From Pacificimonas flava (GTDB taxonomy: Bacteria > Pseudomonadota > Alphaproteobacteria > Sphingomonadales > Sphingomonadaceae), in assembly GCF_000342165.1 (NCBI RefSeq), contig NZ_AMRV01000003.1, forward strand, positions 186,001 through 250,000: DNA of 64,000 nucleotides, given 5' to 3'. A program made the translations under genes and the position numbers. Positions 1-7,533 of this stretch are shown here, in pieces. How positions within the stretch are numbered: the first letter of the stretch is position 1; each line of letters begins with the position of its first letter. The notes beneath the pieces were generated by a model that saw nothing but the letters and a program-made list of their open reading frames with translations, was not told where the DNA came from and did no database searches.

Positions 1-140
1 CGCGCCGCGAGCATGCGGCCGTTCATCGAAAGAAGGCGCAGCGGCTCGGCCGCGATCCATGCGAAGGCCACGATATGTCCGATCATCGCGGCGCGGATCA
101 GCCCGGCATTCTGTTCCTTGAGCGATTTGCCGTCAGCCAT
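1..140 (-). CDS. Unknown protein, N-terminal part only (runs off left edge)
   Basis: Forty-six codons are visible, reading from ATG at 140 and continuing past base 1. The start is well supported: AAAGGA lies about five bases upstream of the ATG. The gene overlaps the 3' end of the E2-E1-JAB gene by eight bases, so it is translationally coupled and should be the last gene seen of that operon. The visible residues begin MADGKSLKEQNAGL and include a mostly hydrophobic stretch at about residues 14-32 (LIRAAMIGHIVAFAWIAA), which may be a membrane or core helix. I do not recognise the family. Its coupling to the conjugation gene suggests a part in the same system, possibly a target or effector, but that is inference only. 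Confidence 0.6.
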   Translation of the reverse strand, partial: MADGKSLKEQNAGLIRAAMIGHIVAFAWIAAEPLRLLSMNGRMLAA

Positions 141-2472
141 CGCCGTCCTTTCGCGGTGAAACCAGCGCATGAAATCGCGCAGGCGTCGTTATCAGCAAAA
201 TCGATGGCGGCGTGCGTTCGGCGGCAAGGTCGGCCGCAGTCTTCCAGTCGGTCGAAGACGGACCCTCATCCCCAAGGTGGCTGTGCCAGGTTCCCACGTC
301 GAACAGGGTTCGCCCGCTTTGCTCATGCCGATTGCGGATGGCCGATTGCAGGCCGTCAGTCCCGAGCACGAACAATGCAGGTGTTCGGCGGCTGTCGGCA
401 GGCGCTTCGAGCAGATCGACGACGGTCACGGTCTTCAGCCGGGCGCTGGTCAAACCGATCATCACCCCGCCGGTCTCAACCGACGGACAGGCTTTGGCTT
501 CGGCCCTAATCCTGTCCGCCACTCGCCGGGACAGTCGCAATTGCCACCCGTCGCTGCCGGCGATGCTGACCGTCTCGAACGCGGGAACGTTATATCGAGT
601 CCAACATGTCGAGGGACTGTCCTCATCTGCTGTGCCGATGACGATCAGCCCCTGCTGGACCGGCGTATCGAGCGCTCTGGAAACCTCCTGCGAGAGCGAC
701 GCCGTCATGCCCGACAGGCGCGCATCTTCCATCGTCATCGTCAACGAACCACAACCCTGTCCGATCTGGATCTCGGTTAGGCCGCCCGCAGGGTCGAAAA
801 GCAGCTCGGCGGCGCGGCCACCGTCGATGGTTGCGTAGAGTTCGGCGATCAGGTCGCAATGGCTCGGATTATGGCCCTTGCCATCGGCGAGCAGAAACGC
901 GCCGCGACCGCGGCCGAAGAGTGCTGCCTCGAACAACCGTGCACGGAGGCGAGGCGTTGCAGCAGACACCAATGCCTCGCGAACCGACAGCGAAGCGGTC
1001 GAATTGATCGCTGCGCCTGCGGTTTTGGGTATGATCTGCTTGACGTGCTCGGGGTCGCGGAGATCGTGGCTGAGATCGCCTTTGTGTACTGTCGGCGCCT
1101 TGCCGAAGCCGACGAGTTCCATGGCGAGCGCTTCCGCCTTGTTGCTAGAGACGTGCTCCGCGCCAAGAGCATGTCGCGCCAAATTGTGCGGCCTCAGCGA
1201 CGACTCGTCGCTCACCGTCACGATGTCTTGGCCCCCGCGTACCGCGTGCATGGCGAGCTTCGATCCGACGCTGCCGCAGCCTAGCATGGCAAGTCCGGCG
1301 CGTGCCGGAGCGCCGGACAGCCCCTGCAGGAGCGCGGCGGTAAGCGACTGGTAGTGCATCGTCGGCGCGACCGGCTCGTCGTCACCCAGCGCGAACAGCG
1401 AGGTGCGGTTCTGGTTGGCGCGTATCTCGACGACATAGGGTAGCAGCTCGATGTCGGAAGTGCTGTCGATCAGATGGATCGGGCGCCGTACGCACAGAAC
1501 GATGCCGATCGGGATCGGTGCGAGCAGTGACATACCCGTAAAGCTGCGTTCGACGTTGGCGAGGAAAGCTTGCAGGCCGCGCCCGCATCCGACTTCGGCG
1601 GCCCGTGCACGCAGGTCGCGCAATGTTGCGACGCTCTCCGGCAAATAGGTCGCGCTGATACGCGGTGCGCCGTCGGGATTTTTGTCGGGCCAGACCACGC
1701 CGACCAACGTATTGCCCAGGCTCGCGGCGAGATCCGCCCGGCGCGAGGTGAATGTCTTGTCGTCCGCTTTCTGCGTAAGCGGCGTCTGCACGCCCTTGCT
1801 CGAGATCCACGTCTCGGTGACGTCGTTGAGGCAAGCCTCGGGCGTGCCGCGACGGAAGAACCTGCCCTGCCATACGACCCATCCGCCGTTCTTGGTGACG
1901 GCATTGCGCGCGGCATCGGCGTCGATTTCGAGAATATCGCGAAAATCGCGGCGGAGCATGGGCTCCCAACCCTGTTCGGAGCTGATCAGGTCGCTGATTG
2001 CAGCCTTGCGAAGCCAGAGCGCGAGCTGTTCGACCAGATGGAAGATTCCATATTCGACCAGACCGAACTGTAGGAAATATTCGTCCTGATTCCCCTCGAC
2101 CAGGCACGGTCGGGGCGTCACGGCGAAGGGCATGAGATGGGGAAAGTTGCGCGGAAAATCCTCGCGCAGGTAGAAGCGGGGGGACTGCCAAGGATAGGCT
2201 GCCGGAAGCTTGAGCACGACCGGCTCGCAGGTTCTGACGCCGCTCGAGCTGATGCCGTCCGCCTTCATGTCGAGCGGCATCTCGACATTCATGTCGATCC
2301 GGATGCTCGGCCTGCCGCCTTCCGGGTCAAGCACCGCGCCGCCGACACATTCGGGATGGGTCAGCGCGACGCGCAGAAGATGCTCTGCGGGATCGGTGCC
2401 CGCCTCGGTTGCCACTGGTTCAGCCGTGCGGACGCGCCTGGGCGGCCGTGGCACCGATCCCCAGAGCGGCAA
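133..2472 (-). CDS. E2-E1-JAB triple-domain ubiquitin-like conjugation/deconjugation protein
   Basis: One polypeptide of up to 779 residues carries three ubiquitin-system activities. Residues about 27-160 form an E2-like domain (YPWQSPRF) with candidate catalytic Cys123 in PCLVEG. Residues about 385-600 form a ThiF/E1 adenylation domain with GCGSVGS at 398-404, Asp422 in VSDESSLRPHN and a candidate thioester cysteine, Cys574. Residues about 645-779 form a JAB/MPN isopeptidase with the whole JAMM motif: Glu666, His730, His732, Ser739 and Asp742. E2-E1 fusions and JAB proteases are the Cap2/Cap3 parts of type II CBASS and recur in Bil-type systems; here they are fused. The start is uncertain: TTG at 2472 and GTG at 2454 both overlap the upstream gene, whereas GTG at 2415 lies just past its stop. 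All three would keep every domain. Confidence 0.88.
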   Translation of the reverse strand: MPLWGSVPRPPRRVRTAEPVATEAGTDPAEHLLRVALTHPECVGGAVLDPEGGRPSIRIDMNVEMPLDMKADGISSSGVRTCEPVVLKLPAAYPWQSPRFYLREDFPRNFPHLMPFAVTPRPCLVEGNQDEYFLQFGLVEYGIFHLVEQLALWLRKAAISDLISSEQGWEPMLRRDFRDILEIDADAARNAVTKNGGWVVWQGRFFRRGTPEACLNDVTETWISSKGVQTPLTQKADDKTFTSRRADLAASLGNTLVGVVWPDKNPDGAPRISATYLPESVATLRDLRARAAEVGCGRGLQAFLANVERSFTGMSLLAPIPIGIVLCVRRPIHLIDSTSDIELLPYVVEIRANQNRTSLFALGDDEPVAPTMHYQSLTAALLQGLSGAPARAGLAMLGCGSVGSKLAMHAVRGGQDIVTVSDESSLRPHNLARHALGAEHVSSNKAEALAMELVGFGKAPTVHKGDLSHDLRDPEHVKQIIPKTAGAAINSTASLSVREALVSAATPRLRARLFEAALFGRGRGAFLLADGKGHNPSHCDLIAELYATIDGGRAAELLFDPAGGLTEIQIGQGCGSLTMTMEDARLSGMTASLSQEVSRALDTPVQQGLIVIGTADEDSPSTCWTRYNVPAFETVSIAGSDGWQLRLSRRVADRIRAEAKACPSVETGGVMIGLTSARLKTVTVVDLLEAPADSRRTPALFVLGTDGLQSAIRNRHEQSGRTLFDVGTWHSHLGDEGPSSTDWKTAADLAAERTPPSILLITTPARFHALVSPRKDGDG

Positions 2473-3589
2473 CCGCTGCCTTGGCGGCGCTCTTCACAAC
2501 CTTCGTGATGCCGCTGGAGGTGATCTCATACTGCAGCGCGCGCTCCTCGTCCTCCCAGACGTCGGCGACGCAGATGAACCGATCGCTCTTGCCATCGACG
2601 ATCGAGATATATTCGCGCTTGGCACGATCGCTAGGCGGGTCGGCCTCGTCAGGGTCGATAGCCTTCGAGCTGGCGACGACGATCGCGCCTTTTCGGATTT
2701 GCGCCAGTGCGCTGCGCGCAGCGTCGCAGACCTCCGCATCTTCGCCATAGGTCGAATAACTGTCGTAGCTGAGGCTGTGCCACGAGCAGTGATGCGGCGC
2801 CTGGAGAATGTCGTAGCTGAGCCAGTCAGCCTGATAGGTCCCGTGCTTGCCCCACAGGCGCTCCCAGATGGCGACCTCGGCGTCACCGCCGGTTAGGAAC
2901 CGACATTTGTCGAGGATGCCGCCGCCGCGAATCGAGAAGCGCAAGACGACCGAGGAATGATTTTTGCCGAGAAGCTCGTCCAGCTCTTCATCGTCGCTAT
3001 GCGGGATCGGCGCGAGCAACCGTCCCTCGAAAGTGCCGGACGCGACCCGGTTGAGCTTGGTGACGACGCCATCGGCCTTGACGACGATCGCGAGGATATC
3101 GTCGGTCTTGCCGTCCTCGTCCTCGCCCATGATCTGGATGCGGTCTCCCTCGACCGTGGCGGTGCCCTTCTCGCGGTAGAGAGCGACCCGCCGCCGTGCC
3201 TCCTTCGCCCATGCCTTGGCATCGTCGCACAGCACGTGATCCTTGGAGGCGCGGCGGAAGACCACAGGCGACGACCACATTTCCCGGATCAGAATCTTGT
3301 CGTCACCCTTCTTCCAATCGTCGGGCGGGCCGAGGTGAAAATGGGTTGCCAAGCCGCAGATATGATCCTTGTCCGGATGGCTGAGCAGAAAGCCATCGAC
3401 AAACAGCCGACCCTTTTCGTCGCGGGTCAGCCGGCCGCGCAGATCAGCCATGACATCCGGCGTATCGTCGTCATCGTTGTCTGCCGCCTTGCGCACATGC
3501 AGGTCGACGAGAAGTTTCTGGTCGTTGTCGAACGTGATCAGCGTCATATCGCCGTTGCCGACGGGGAAAAATGTGATCGAGGCAGTCAT
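2420..3589 (-). CDS. ComEC-like metallo-beta-lactamase-fold hydrolase
   Basis: This 389-residue protein has the compact MBL fold of the ComEC/Rec2 hydrolase type. It opens with FFPVGNGDMTLI, like the VGQGD motif of that group, and has an HxDxDH metal motif (His71, Asp73, Asp75, His76 in SHPDKDH). Later signatures are FLTGGDAE and APHHCSWHS, matching the conserved GD and HHGS-like positions. No signal peptide or membrane segment is seen, so it is probably cytoplasmic, unlike ComEC itself. It lies between the 62-residue gene and the E2-E1-JAB gene in one minus-strand operon. MBL genes have been noted beside bacterial E1/E2/JAB genes; the substrate is unknown, with nucleic acid, nucleotide or a thioester/peptide conjugate all possible. 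Confidence 0.82.
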   Translation of the reverse strand: MTASITFFPVGNGDMTLITFDNDQKLLVDLHVRKAADNDDDDTPDVMADLRGRLTRDEKGRLFVDGFLLSHPDKDHICGLATHFHLGPPDDWKKGDDKILIREMWSSPVVFRRASKDHVLCDDAKAWAKEARRRVALYREKGTATVEGDRIQIMGEDEDGKTDDILAIVVKADGVVTKLNRVASGTFEGRLLAPIPHSDDEELDELLGKNHSSVVLRFSIRGGGILDKCRFLTGGDAEVAIWERLWGKHGTYQADWLSYDILQAPHHCSWHSLSYDSYSTYGEDAEVCDAARSALAQIRKGAIVVASSKAIDPDEADPPSDRAKREYISIVDGKSDRFICVADVWEDEERALQYEITSSGITKVVKSAAKAAVAALGIGATAAQARPHG

Positions 3590-3660
3590 CGTAATCCCTT
3601 TTGGTCAAACGGCGTCAGCCGGGCAGCGCGCAGCAATCTGACGGCGCCCGGCATCGACAC

Positions 3661-3849
3661 TCATGCGTTAGGAGTGTCGCGGCCGTCCGGCTCGCGAGCG
3701 ACGCCCTTGAACGGCTTGCCGTCGTCCTTGACACTCATCAGGTGGCCGGTGCGCTCATCGCGCTTCTGCCAGTGGCCATCAGGCCGCTGAAACTGGGTGC
3801 GACCCGTCACCGCACCGCGGCGAAACCCATCACCAGTATTTTTAGCCAT
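3661..3849 (-). CDS. Small basic protein of a defence-type operon, 62 residues
   Basis: This short ORF begins MAKNTGDGFRRGAVTGRTQF and ends GRDTPNA. It is rich in Gly, Arg, Lys and Asp, hydrophilic, and has no Cys, signal peptide or membrane segment. An AAGGG ribosome-binding site stands about seven bases before the ATG at 3849, and the stop lies 71 bases upstream of the MBL start, so it is probably the first gene of the operon. The pattern GAVxGRxQ...KRDxxTG...VKxDGKPFKGV reads like a conserved short family, but I cannot name a function. It is shorter than a beta-grasp ubiquitin fold and has no terminal Gly-Gly, so it is not an obvious ubiquitin. It could be a disordered substrate, adaptor or inhibitor of the conjugation enzyme. 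Confidence 0.65.
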   Translation of the reverse strand: MAKNTGDGFRRGAVTGRTQFQRPDGHWQKRDERTGHLMSVKDDGKPFKGVAREPDGRDTPNA

Positions 3850-3935
3850 GTTTTCTGCCCTTTGCGTCTGCTCGCCGTCCTTCGTCGTTGATCCCTGTGA
3901 TCATCGCGTCCATTGAATATGGGAATCACATTGTT

Positions 3936-3968
3936 GCCCGTCAAGAAACACGACGGGCTATTTTTTTT
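3936..3968 (+). terminator. Intrinsic terminator-like hairpin with T-tract
   Basis: GCCCGTC (3936-3942) and GACGGGC (3952-3958) form a perfect seven-pair stem with a nine-base loop. TA and eight T residues follow at once (3959-3968). It reads in the plus direction between the divergent defence genes, 25 bases before the WYL gene start. It may end leftover transcription, attenuate the regulator's own transcript, or be an operator. It shows that the upstream in-frame extension of the WYL gene is unlikely to be coding. Confidence 0.65.
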
Positions 3969-3992
3969 CGAATCGAGTTGTTGGAGGGTGCG

Positions 3993-4901
3993 GTGACGGA
4001 AGAGATAGGCGAAACGGTACGCTGGGGCGTGCAACGGCGCCTCGAATTCATCGATTTCCGGCTCTTCTGGGACGGGCGCTTTAATCGTCGCGATTTGGCG
4101 GAGACCTTCGGTATCTCGGCGCAGCAAGCCTCATCCGACATCGCCCAATACACCGCCCTAGCGCCCGGGAACCTCGTCTACGACCAGACCCTGAAGGCCT
4201 ATCAGCGCGCGCCGACCTACGAGCCCAAGCTGATGCACGCCTCGGCCGAACGCTATCTGCTGCAACTCGTCGCGATCGAGAATCGGTGGATGCGCCAGGA
4301 GGACACCTGGTTCGACAACACGCCGCCCATCGAGAATGTCTCGCTATTGCGTAAGCGCACGGATGCGCGAATCTTGCTCCACCTCCTCGACGCCATCAAC
4401 CAGCGCGGCCAGCTGGAAATCCAGTACAAGTCGATCACGGGTTCGCCCGAACCGCGCCGCGTCATCGCGCCCCATGCGCTCTTTCATGCCGTGGGCCGGT
4501 GGTATGTTCGGGCTTGGTCGACTGAACATTCGGATTTTCGTGACTATAATTTGTTTCGGATCGATCAGGCCGGCGACATCACCGCGGCCGCGATCGACCA
4601 CACGCTTGATTTCGAGTGGATGCACGAGATCGACCTCATTCTCGCACCCAACCCGGCGCTATCCGAAAGCCAACAAGCAGCGCTTCACGCCGAGTACGAC
4701 ATGACGGAGGGGAGGCTCGTTGTAACCAAGCGCCTGAGCCAGACATTCTACCTGATGACTGAGCACAATTTCGACGTCGCGCCCGATACACTGCCGCCGG
4801 GTAAGCAGCAGCTTGTGCTCCTCAATCGCGACGAAGTGGTCAATGCCCGAACCACGGCACGCAAACTTTCGATCGACGCGATCGAGCGAGCCTCTCGTTG
4901 A
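3993..4901 (+). CDS. WYL-domain transcriptional regulator (CapW/BrxR-like)
   Basis: This 302-residue protein begins with a winged-helix DNA-binding region (RFNRRDLAETFGISAQQASSDI) followed by a WYL domain (HAVGRWYVRAWS, then FRDYNLFRIDQ) and a C-terminal WCX-like segment. Such HTH-WYL-WCX proteins, typified by CapW and BrxR, are homodimeric repressors found beside CBASS, BREX and other defence operons. The GTG at 3993 is chosen because GGAGG sits five bases upstream and because the longer frame from 3888 runs through a terminator hairpin. It is divergent from the conjugation operon, with its promoter region between 3850 and 3992, and likely represses that operon. The nucleotidyltransferase gene starts two bases after its stop. 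Confidence 0.85.
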   Translation: MTEEIGETVRWGVQRRLEFIDFRLFWDGRFNRRDLAETFGISAQQASSDIAQYTALAPGNLVYDQTLKAYQRAPTYEPKLMHASAERYLLQLVAIENRWMRQEDTWFDNTPPIENVSLLRKRTDARILLHLLDAINQRGQLEIQYKSITGSPEPRRVIAPHALFHAVGRWYVRAWSTEHSDFRDYNLFRIDQAGDITAAAIDHTLDFEWMHEIDLILAPNPALSESQQAALHAEYDMTEGRLVVTKRLSQTFYLMTEHNFDVAPDTLPPGKQQLVLLNRDEVVNARTTARKLSIDAIERASR

Positions 4902-4903
4902 AC

Positions 4904-5608
4904 ATGAGCGTCGGTGATGAAGGGGTTTCTGCGATCCTGCTCTTCGGCAGTCGTGCGCGCGAGGACAATAGCCGGGGTTCGGATACCGATCTCCTGCTCA
5001 TCAGCCCGCCCGACACGACAAAGCACAAGTCGATCGGCCACCTCTCGATGTTCTTCTATCCGTGGGAAAAGCTGCAGGCCGATGCGCGTGATGGAGATCT
5101 CTTCGTCTGTCACATCGTGCGCGAAGCCAAGCCGGTGTTCGATCCGCTAAGCCAGCTTGATCAGCTACGGTCTCAATTCAGGCTGCGGACGAGTTATGCC
5201 CGTGAAATCACGCACGCCCGTGACCTCGGTTGGTTCCTTGATCGCCACGGCGGTGCGCTCACCTCCGATGTAGTCGTTCGGCGCATGGTCTGGTGTATCC
5301 GCACGATTCTCATCGCGCGGCTCGCCGAACGTGGCAGGCCCGCTTTCGCGCCGCTCGAGTTGGCAATGGCGGCCCCTGCCTCCGCCGCAGAGCTTCTCGC
5401 AGGTCGCCATCAGCGTCGTTTAGACGTCGCGATGCGACAGCGATTTCGTCAATACATGATGCAGGAAGACGTCGGCCCTGCCTTGCCAAGCGAAGCGACG
5501 ATCGACGACTACCGATCGCTTTTCCTGCGGACCGGCAACAAGGTAGGCATGCAAACGATCGAACGCGGTCTGCAGAACCTTGGTGGCGACGAAGATTACT
5601 ACCATTGA
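4904..5608 (+). CDS. Minimal nucleotidyltransferase (MNT/pol-beta fold) domain protein
   Basis: The 234-residue protein has the nucleotidyltransferase signature LLFGSRAREDNSRGSDTDLLL near its N-terminus, with GS at 15-16 and the metal-binding DxD pair at Asp27 and Asp29. The strand where a third carboxylate is normally found reads HLSMFFYPWE and shows no clear acid, so catalysis is uncertain. The rest is helical, like the HEPN/MNT-type or substrate-binding C-terminal part. Start ATG 4904 lies two bases after the WYL stop, so the pair is co-transcribed. MNT proteins act as antitoxins that AMPylate HEPN toxins or as nucleotide-signal synthases in defence loci; which applies here cannot be read from the sequence. 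Confidence 0.75.
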   Translation: MSVGDEGVSAILLFGSRAREDNSRGSDTDLLLISPPDTTKHKSIGHLSMFFYPWEKLQADARDGDLFVCHIVREAKPVFDPLSQLDQLRSQFRLRTSYAREITHARDLGWFLDRHGGALTSDVVVRRMVWCIRTILIARLAERGRPAFAPLELAMAAPASAAELLAGRHQRRLDVAMRQRFRQYMMQEDVGPALPSEATIDDYRSLFLRTGNKVGMQTIERGLQNLGGDEDYYH

Positions 5609-6208
5609 GCATATCTTATTGAGAAATTCTTAGTCCTATCCAAAGACTTGCCCCCCGAGGCGAACTTACCAGACGGCTTATTTGAGAGATGCCGCGCTAT
5701 GGGACTAAAGCGGCCTGACGGCTTACGGCCCAAAAGCCACCGGGCTGCTTCTGCTCAGACCTGCCAGTCGACAACGCCCTGAACCCGGTAGGTCGAGGTA
5801 TATCGGCGCAATCTGAAACGCTGCCGTTTGTTCAGCTATCCATCATCCGCAGCTTTGCCGCCCAATATTTGTCTTACGTCAACGTCAATTCCGTCGAAAT
5901 TCGTTCATACAGCGCCGGTCGACCCAAATGATGAACAGCGGACGGGCAATTCTGCGCAGCGCGAGCAATAACGGAGCTTCGCTCCTGCGCAGGGCTGACG
6001 AGTATCGTTGACGGCTGGCCATCACCAGCAATGCGGTCTGGCGTTACGCCGTCAACGACGATCCGGTCGCTGGCGCAGCGGCAAATGACTGAGAGCGTTG
6101 GCGCCCAATCCTCAAGGAAGTGATAGGCAATCGATCAGGAGAGCGCGAATGGCTTGCTCACGGCCGACCTACTCCACTTTTACAATATAGATGGAGATCA
6201 AAAGATTT
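5609..6208. other. Intergenic region with no recognisable gene
   Basis: About 600 bases between the defence island and the metal island carry only short broken frames. A stretch near 6038-6085 reads WRYAVNDDPVAG in the plus strand and weakly recalls an IS66-type transposase, but it is too short to assign. The region is probably a recombination scar between two accessory blocks. Confidence 0.4.
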
Positions 6209-7189
6209 TCACTTTGCTGCGGAATTCCGCGTTCCCAATTCAATACTCAAATGTCCGAACGCATGAACTTGAGCGATCCGGTCACGAATTTCGTCGACGC
6301 CAGTCCGTTCGTCTGTCTGTACACTGACGATTCCAGCATGCGATTCGGGACCGACGCGCCAGACATGCAAGTCAACTATTTCCGCACCGCCCGGCGCTTC
6401 CACAGCGTCAGCGACACGATTGGCCAGGTCTCCGTTCGAACTGTCCAGCAAAACCGCGGCAGTGTCTCTCATCAAGCTCCAAGACCAGCGCGCGATCACC
6501 AAGGCCCCAACTAGCCCCATCACGGGATCTAGCCAGATTATACCGAGATAGTTTCCGGCCAGAAGCGCAACAATTGCCAGAACCGAGGTCAGCGCATCGG
6601 CAAGCACATGCAGGTACGCCGAGCGCAGATTATTGTCGTGCCCATGTGCGTGACCGTGATCGTGATCGCCGTGATGATGATGGTGATGATGTCCACCTGA
6701 GAGTAGCGCCGCGCTTACCAGATTGACGATAAGGCCAAGCACAGCGACGACGGTTGCATCACCGAACGCCACATTGATCGGTTCAAAAAAACGCGATGTG
6801 GATTCGACAGCGATGCCAACTGCAAAGATGCCGAGCACAAGCGCTGATGCGAATCCGGCCAGATCACCGACCTTCCCGGTGCCGAAGGTAAACCGTGGAT
6901 TTGCTACGTGTCGCTTGGCGTAGGAGTAAGCAAAGGCGGCAACGCCAAGCGCGCCGGCATGGGTTGCCATGTGAATACCGTCTGCAAGCAGCGCCATAGA
7001 GCCGGTCACAATACCCGCGGCGATCTCGCCGACCATCATGATGGCGGTCAGCCCGACAACCCAGAGCGTACGGCTGGCATTTTTCTCATGATCGGAGCCT
7101 AGAAAGTTATGATCGTGGAGCTTCCTGTGATCGGTTGCCGCAGAATCCTTCCGGTTTTCCGCGGGAATGTGCATCTCAGCGCCGCTCAT
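6209..7189 (-). CDS. dmeF: Cation diffusion facilitator DmeF-like Ni/Co exporter
   Basis: This 326-residue inner-membrane antiporter has six predicted membrane segments (for example LWVVGLTAIMMVGEIAAGI and AVLGLIVNLVSAALL). Its long cytoplasmic His/Asp-rich loop holds seven consecutive His followed by GDHDHGHAHGHD, between TM4 and TM5. CDF metal-site residues appear in LLADGIHMATH and LHVLADALTS (HxxxD-type). The N-terminus is also His-rich. DmeF proteins export cobalt and nickel from the cytoplasm in exchange for protons. It overlaps dmeR by four bases (ATGA), giving the classic dmeRF operon. Substrate is inferred from the neighbouring DmeR-type sensor rather than from the transporter alone. 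Confidence 0.88.
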   Translation of the reverse strand: MSGAEMHIPAENRKDSAATDHRKLHDHNFLGSDHEKNASRTLWVVGLTAIMMVGEIAAGIVTGSMALLADGIHMATHAGALGVAAFAYSYAKRHVANPRFTFGTGKVGDLAGFASALVLGIFAVGIAVESTSRFFEPINVAFGDATVVAVLGLIVNLVSAALLSGGHHHHHHHGDHDHGHAHGHDNNLRSAYLHVLADALTSVLAIVALLAGNYLGIIWLDPVMGLVGALVIARWSWSLMRDTAAVLLDSSNGDLANRVADAVEAPGGAEIVDLHVWRVGPESHAGIVSVQTDERTGVDEIRDRIAQVHAFGHLSIELGTRNSAAK

Positions 7190-7461
7190 TTGGAGTAGCG
7201 GCGGATGACAGCCAACAGCTCGGCGGCGCCGGCCTGCCTTTCGGCAAAGCTGAGCCTTTCATCTACTACGTGTTCAGCCAAATGCTCGGCAATCAATTCT
7301 TCAACCAGGCCGTTCACCGCTCCGCGAATGGAGGCTGCAAGATGAAGTATGTCCTCGCAAGATACACCATCTTCAATTTTTTTCTCGGCGGTTCGTAGCT
7401 GCCCGCTGATGCGGGAAATACGCGCCAACAGCTGCTTCTGATTTTTTTGGAGGTGTGCCAT
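7186..7461 (-). CDS. dmeR: DmeR, RcnR/CsoR-family metal-sensing repressor
   Basis: The 91-residue all-helical protein belongs to the CsoR/RcnR/FrmR family. The nickel/cobalt-sensing fingerprint of the RcnR/DmeR branch is complete: His3 in MAHLQ, Cys35, His60 and His64 (SCEDIL and AEHLAEH). A copper-sensing CsoR would instead have the C-H-C set, and FrmR would lack His64. The tetrameric apo-protein represses its operon and releases DNA when Ni or Co binds. The gene precedes dmeF with a four-base overlap. A matching G-tract operator sits just upstream of its start codon. Identification is firm at family level and strong at the metal level. Confidence 0.9.
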   Translation of the reverse strand: MAHLQKNQKQLLARISRISGQLRTAEKKIEDGVSCEDILHLAASIRGAVNGLVEELIAEHLAEHVVDERLSFAERQAGAAELLAVIRRYSK

Positions 7462-7466
7462 ATAAC

Positions 7467-7478
7467 ATAGCCCCCTAT
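7467..7478 (-). promoter_or_regulatory. Putative DmeR operator (G-tract flanked by inverted repeat)
   Basis: On the minus strand the site reads ATAGGGGGCTAT, a G-tract flanked by ATAG and CTAT inverted repeats. RcnR-type repressors recognise such sites, for example TACT-G6-N-AGTA. It lies five bases before the dmeR start codon, where bound repressor would block transcription of dmeRF. Confidence 0.6.
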
Positions 7479-7533
7479 CCTATATCTGCAGAGCAGTGCA
7501 ATGCTGGGGTGCATCGAATTCCGACGAATTGAA

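Noticed and set aside
3888-3992. N-terminal extension of the WYL regulator
   Set aside because: It would be translated through a terminator hairpin and T-tract; GTG 3993 has a good ribosome-binding site.
5900-6100. A possible IS66 transposase remnant (WRYAVNDDPVAG)
   Set aside because: Only about 12 residues recall the family and no supporting ends or other motifs are visible.
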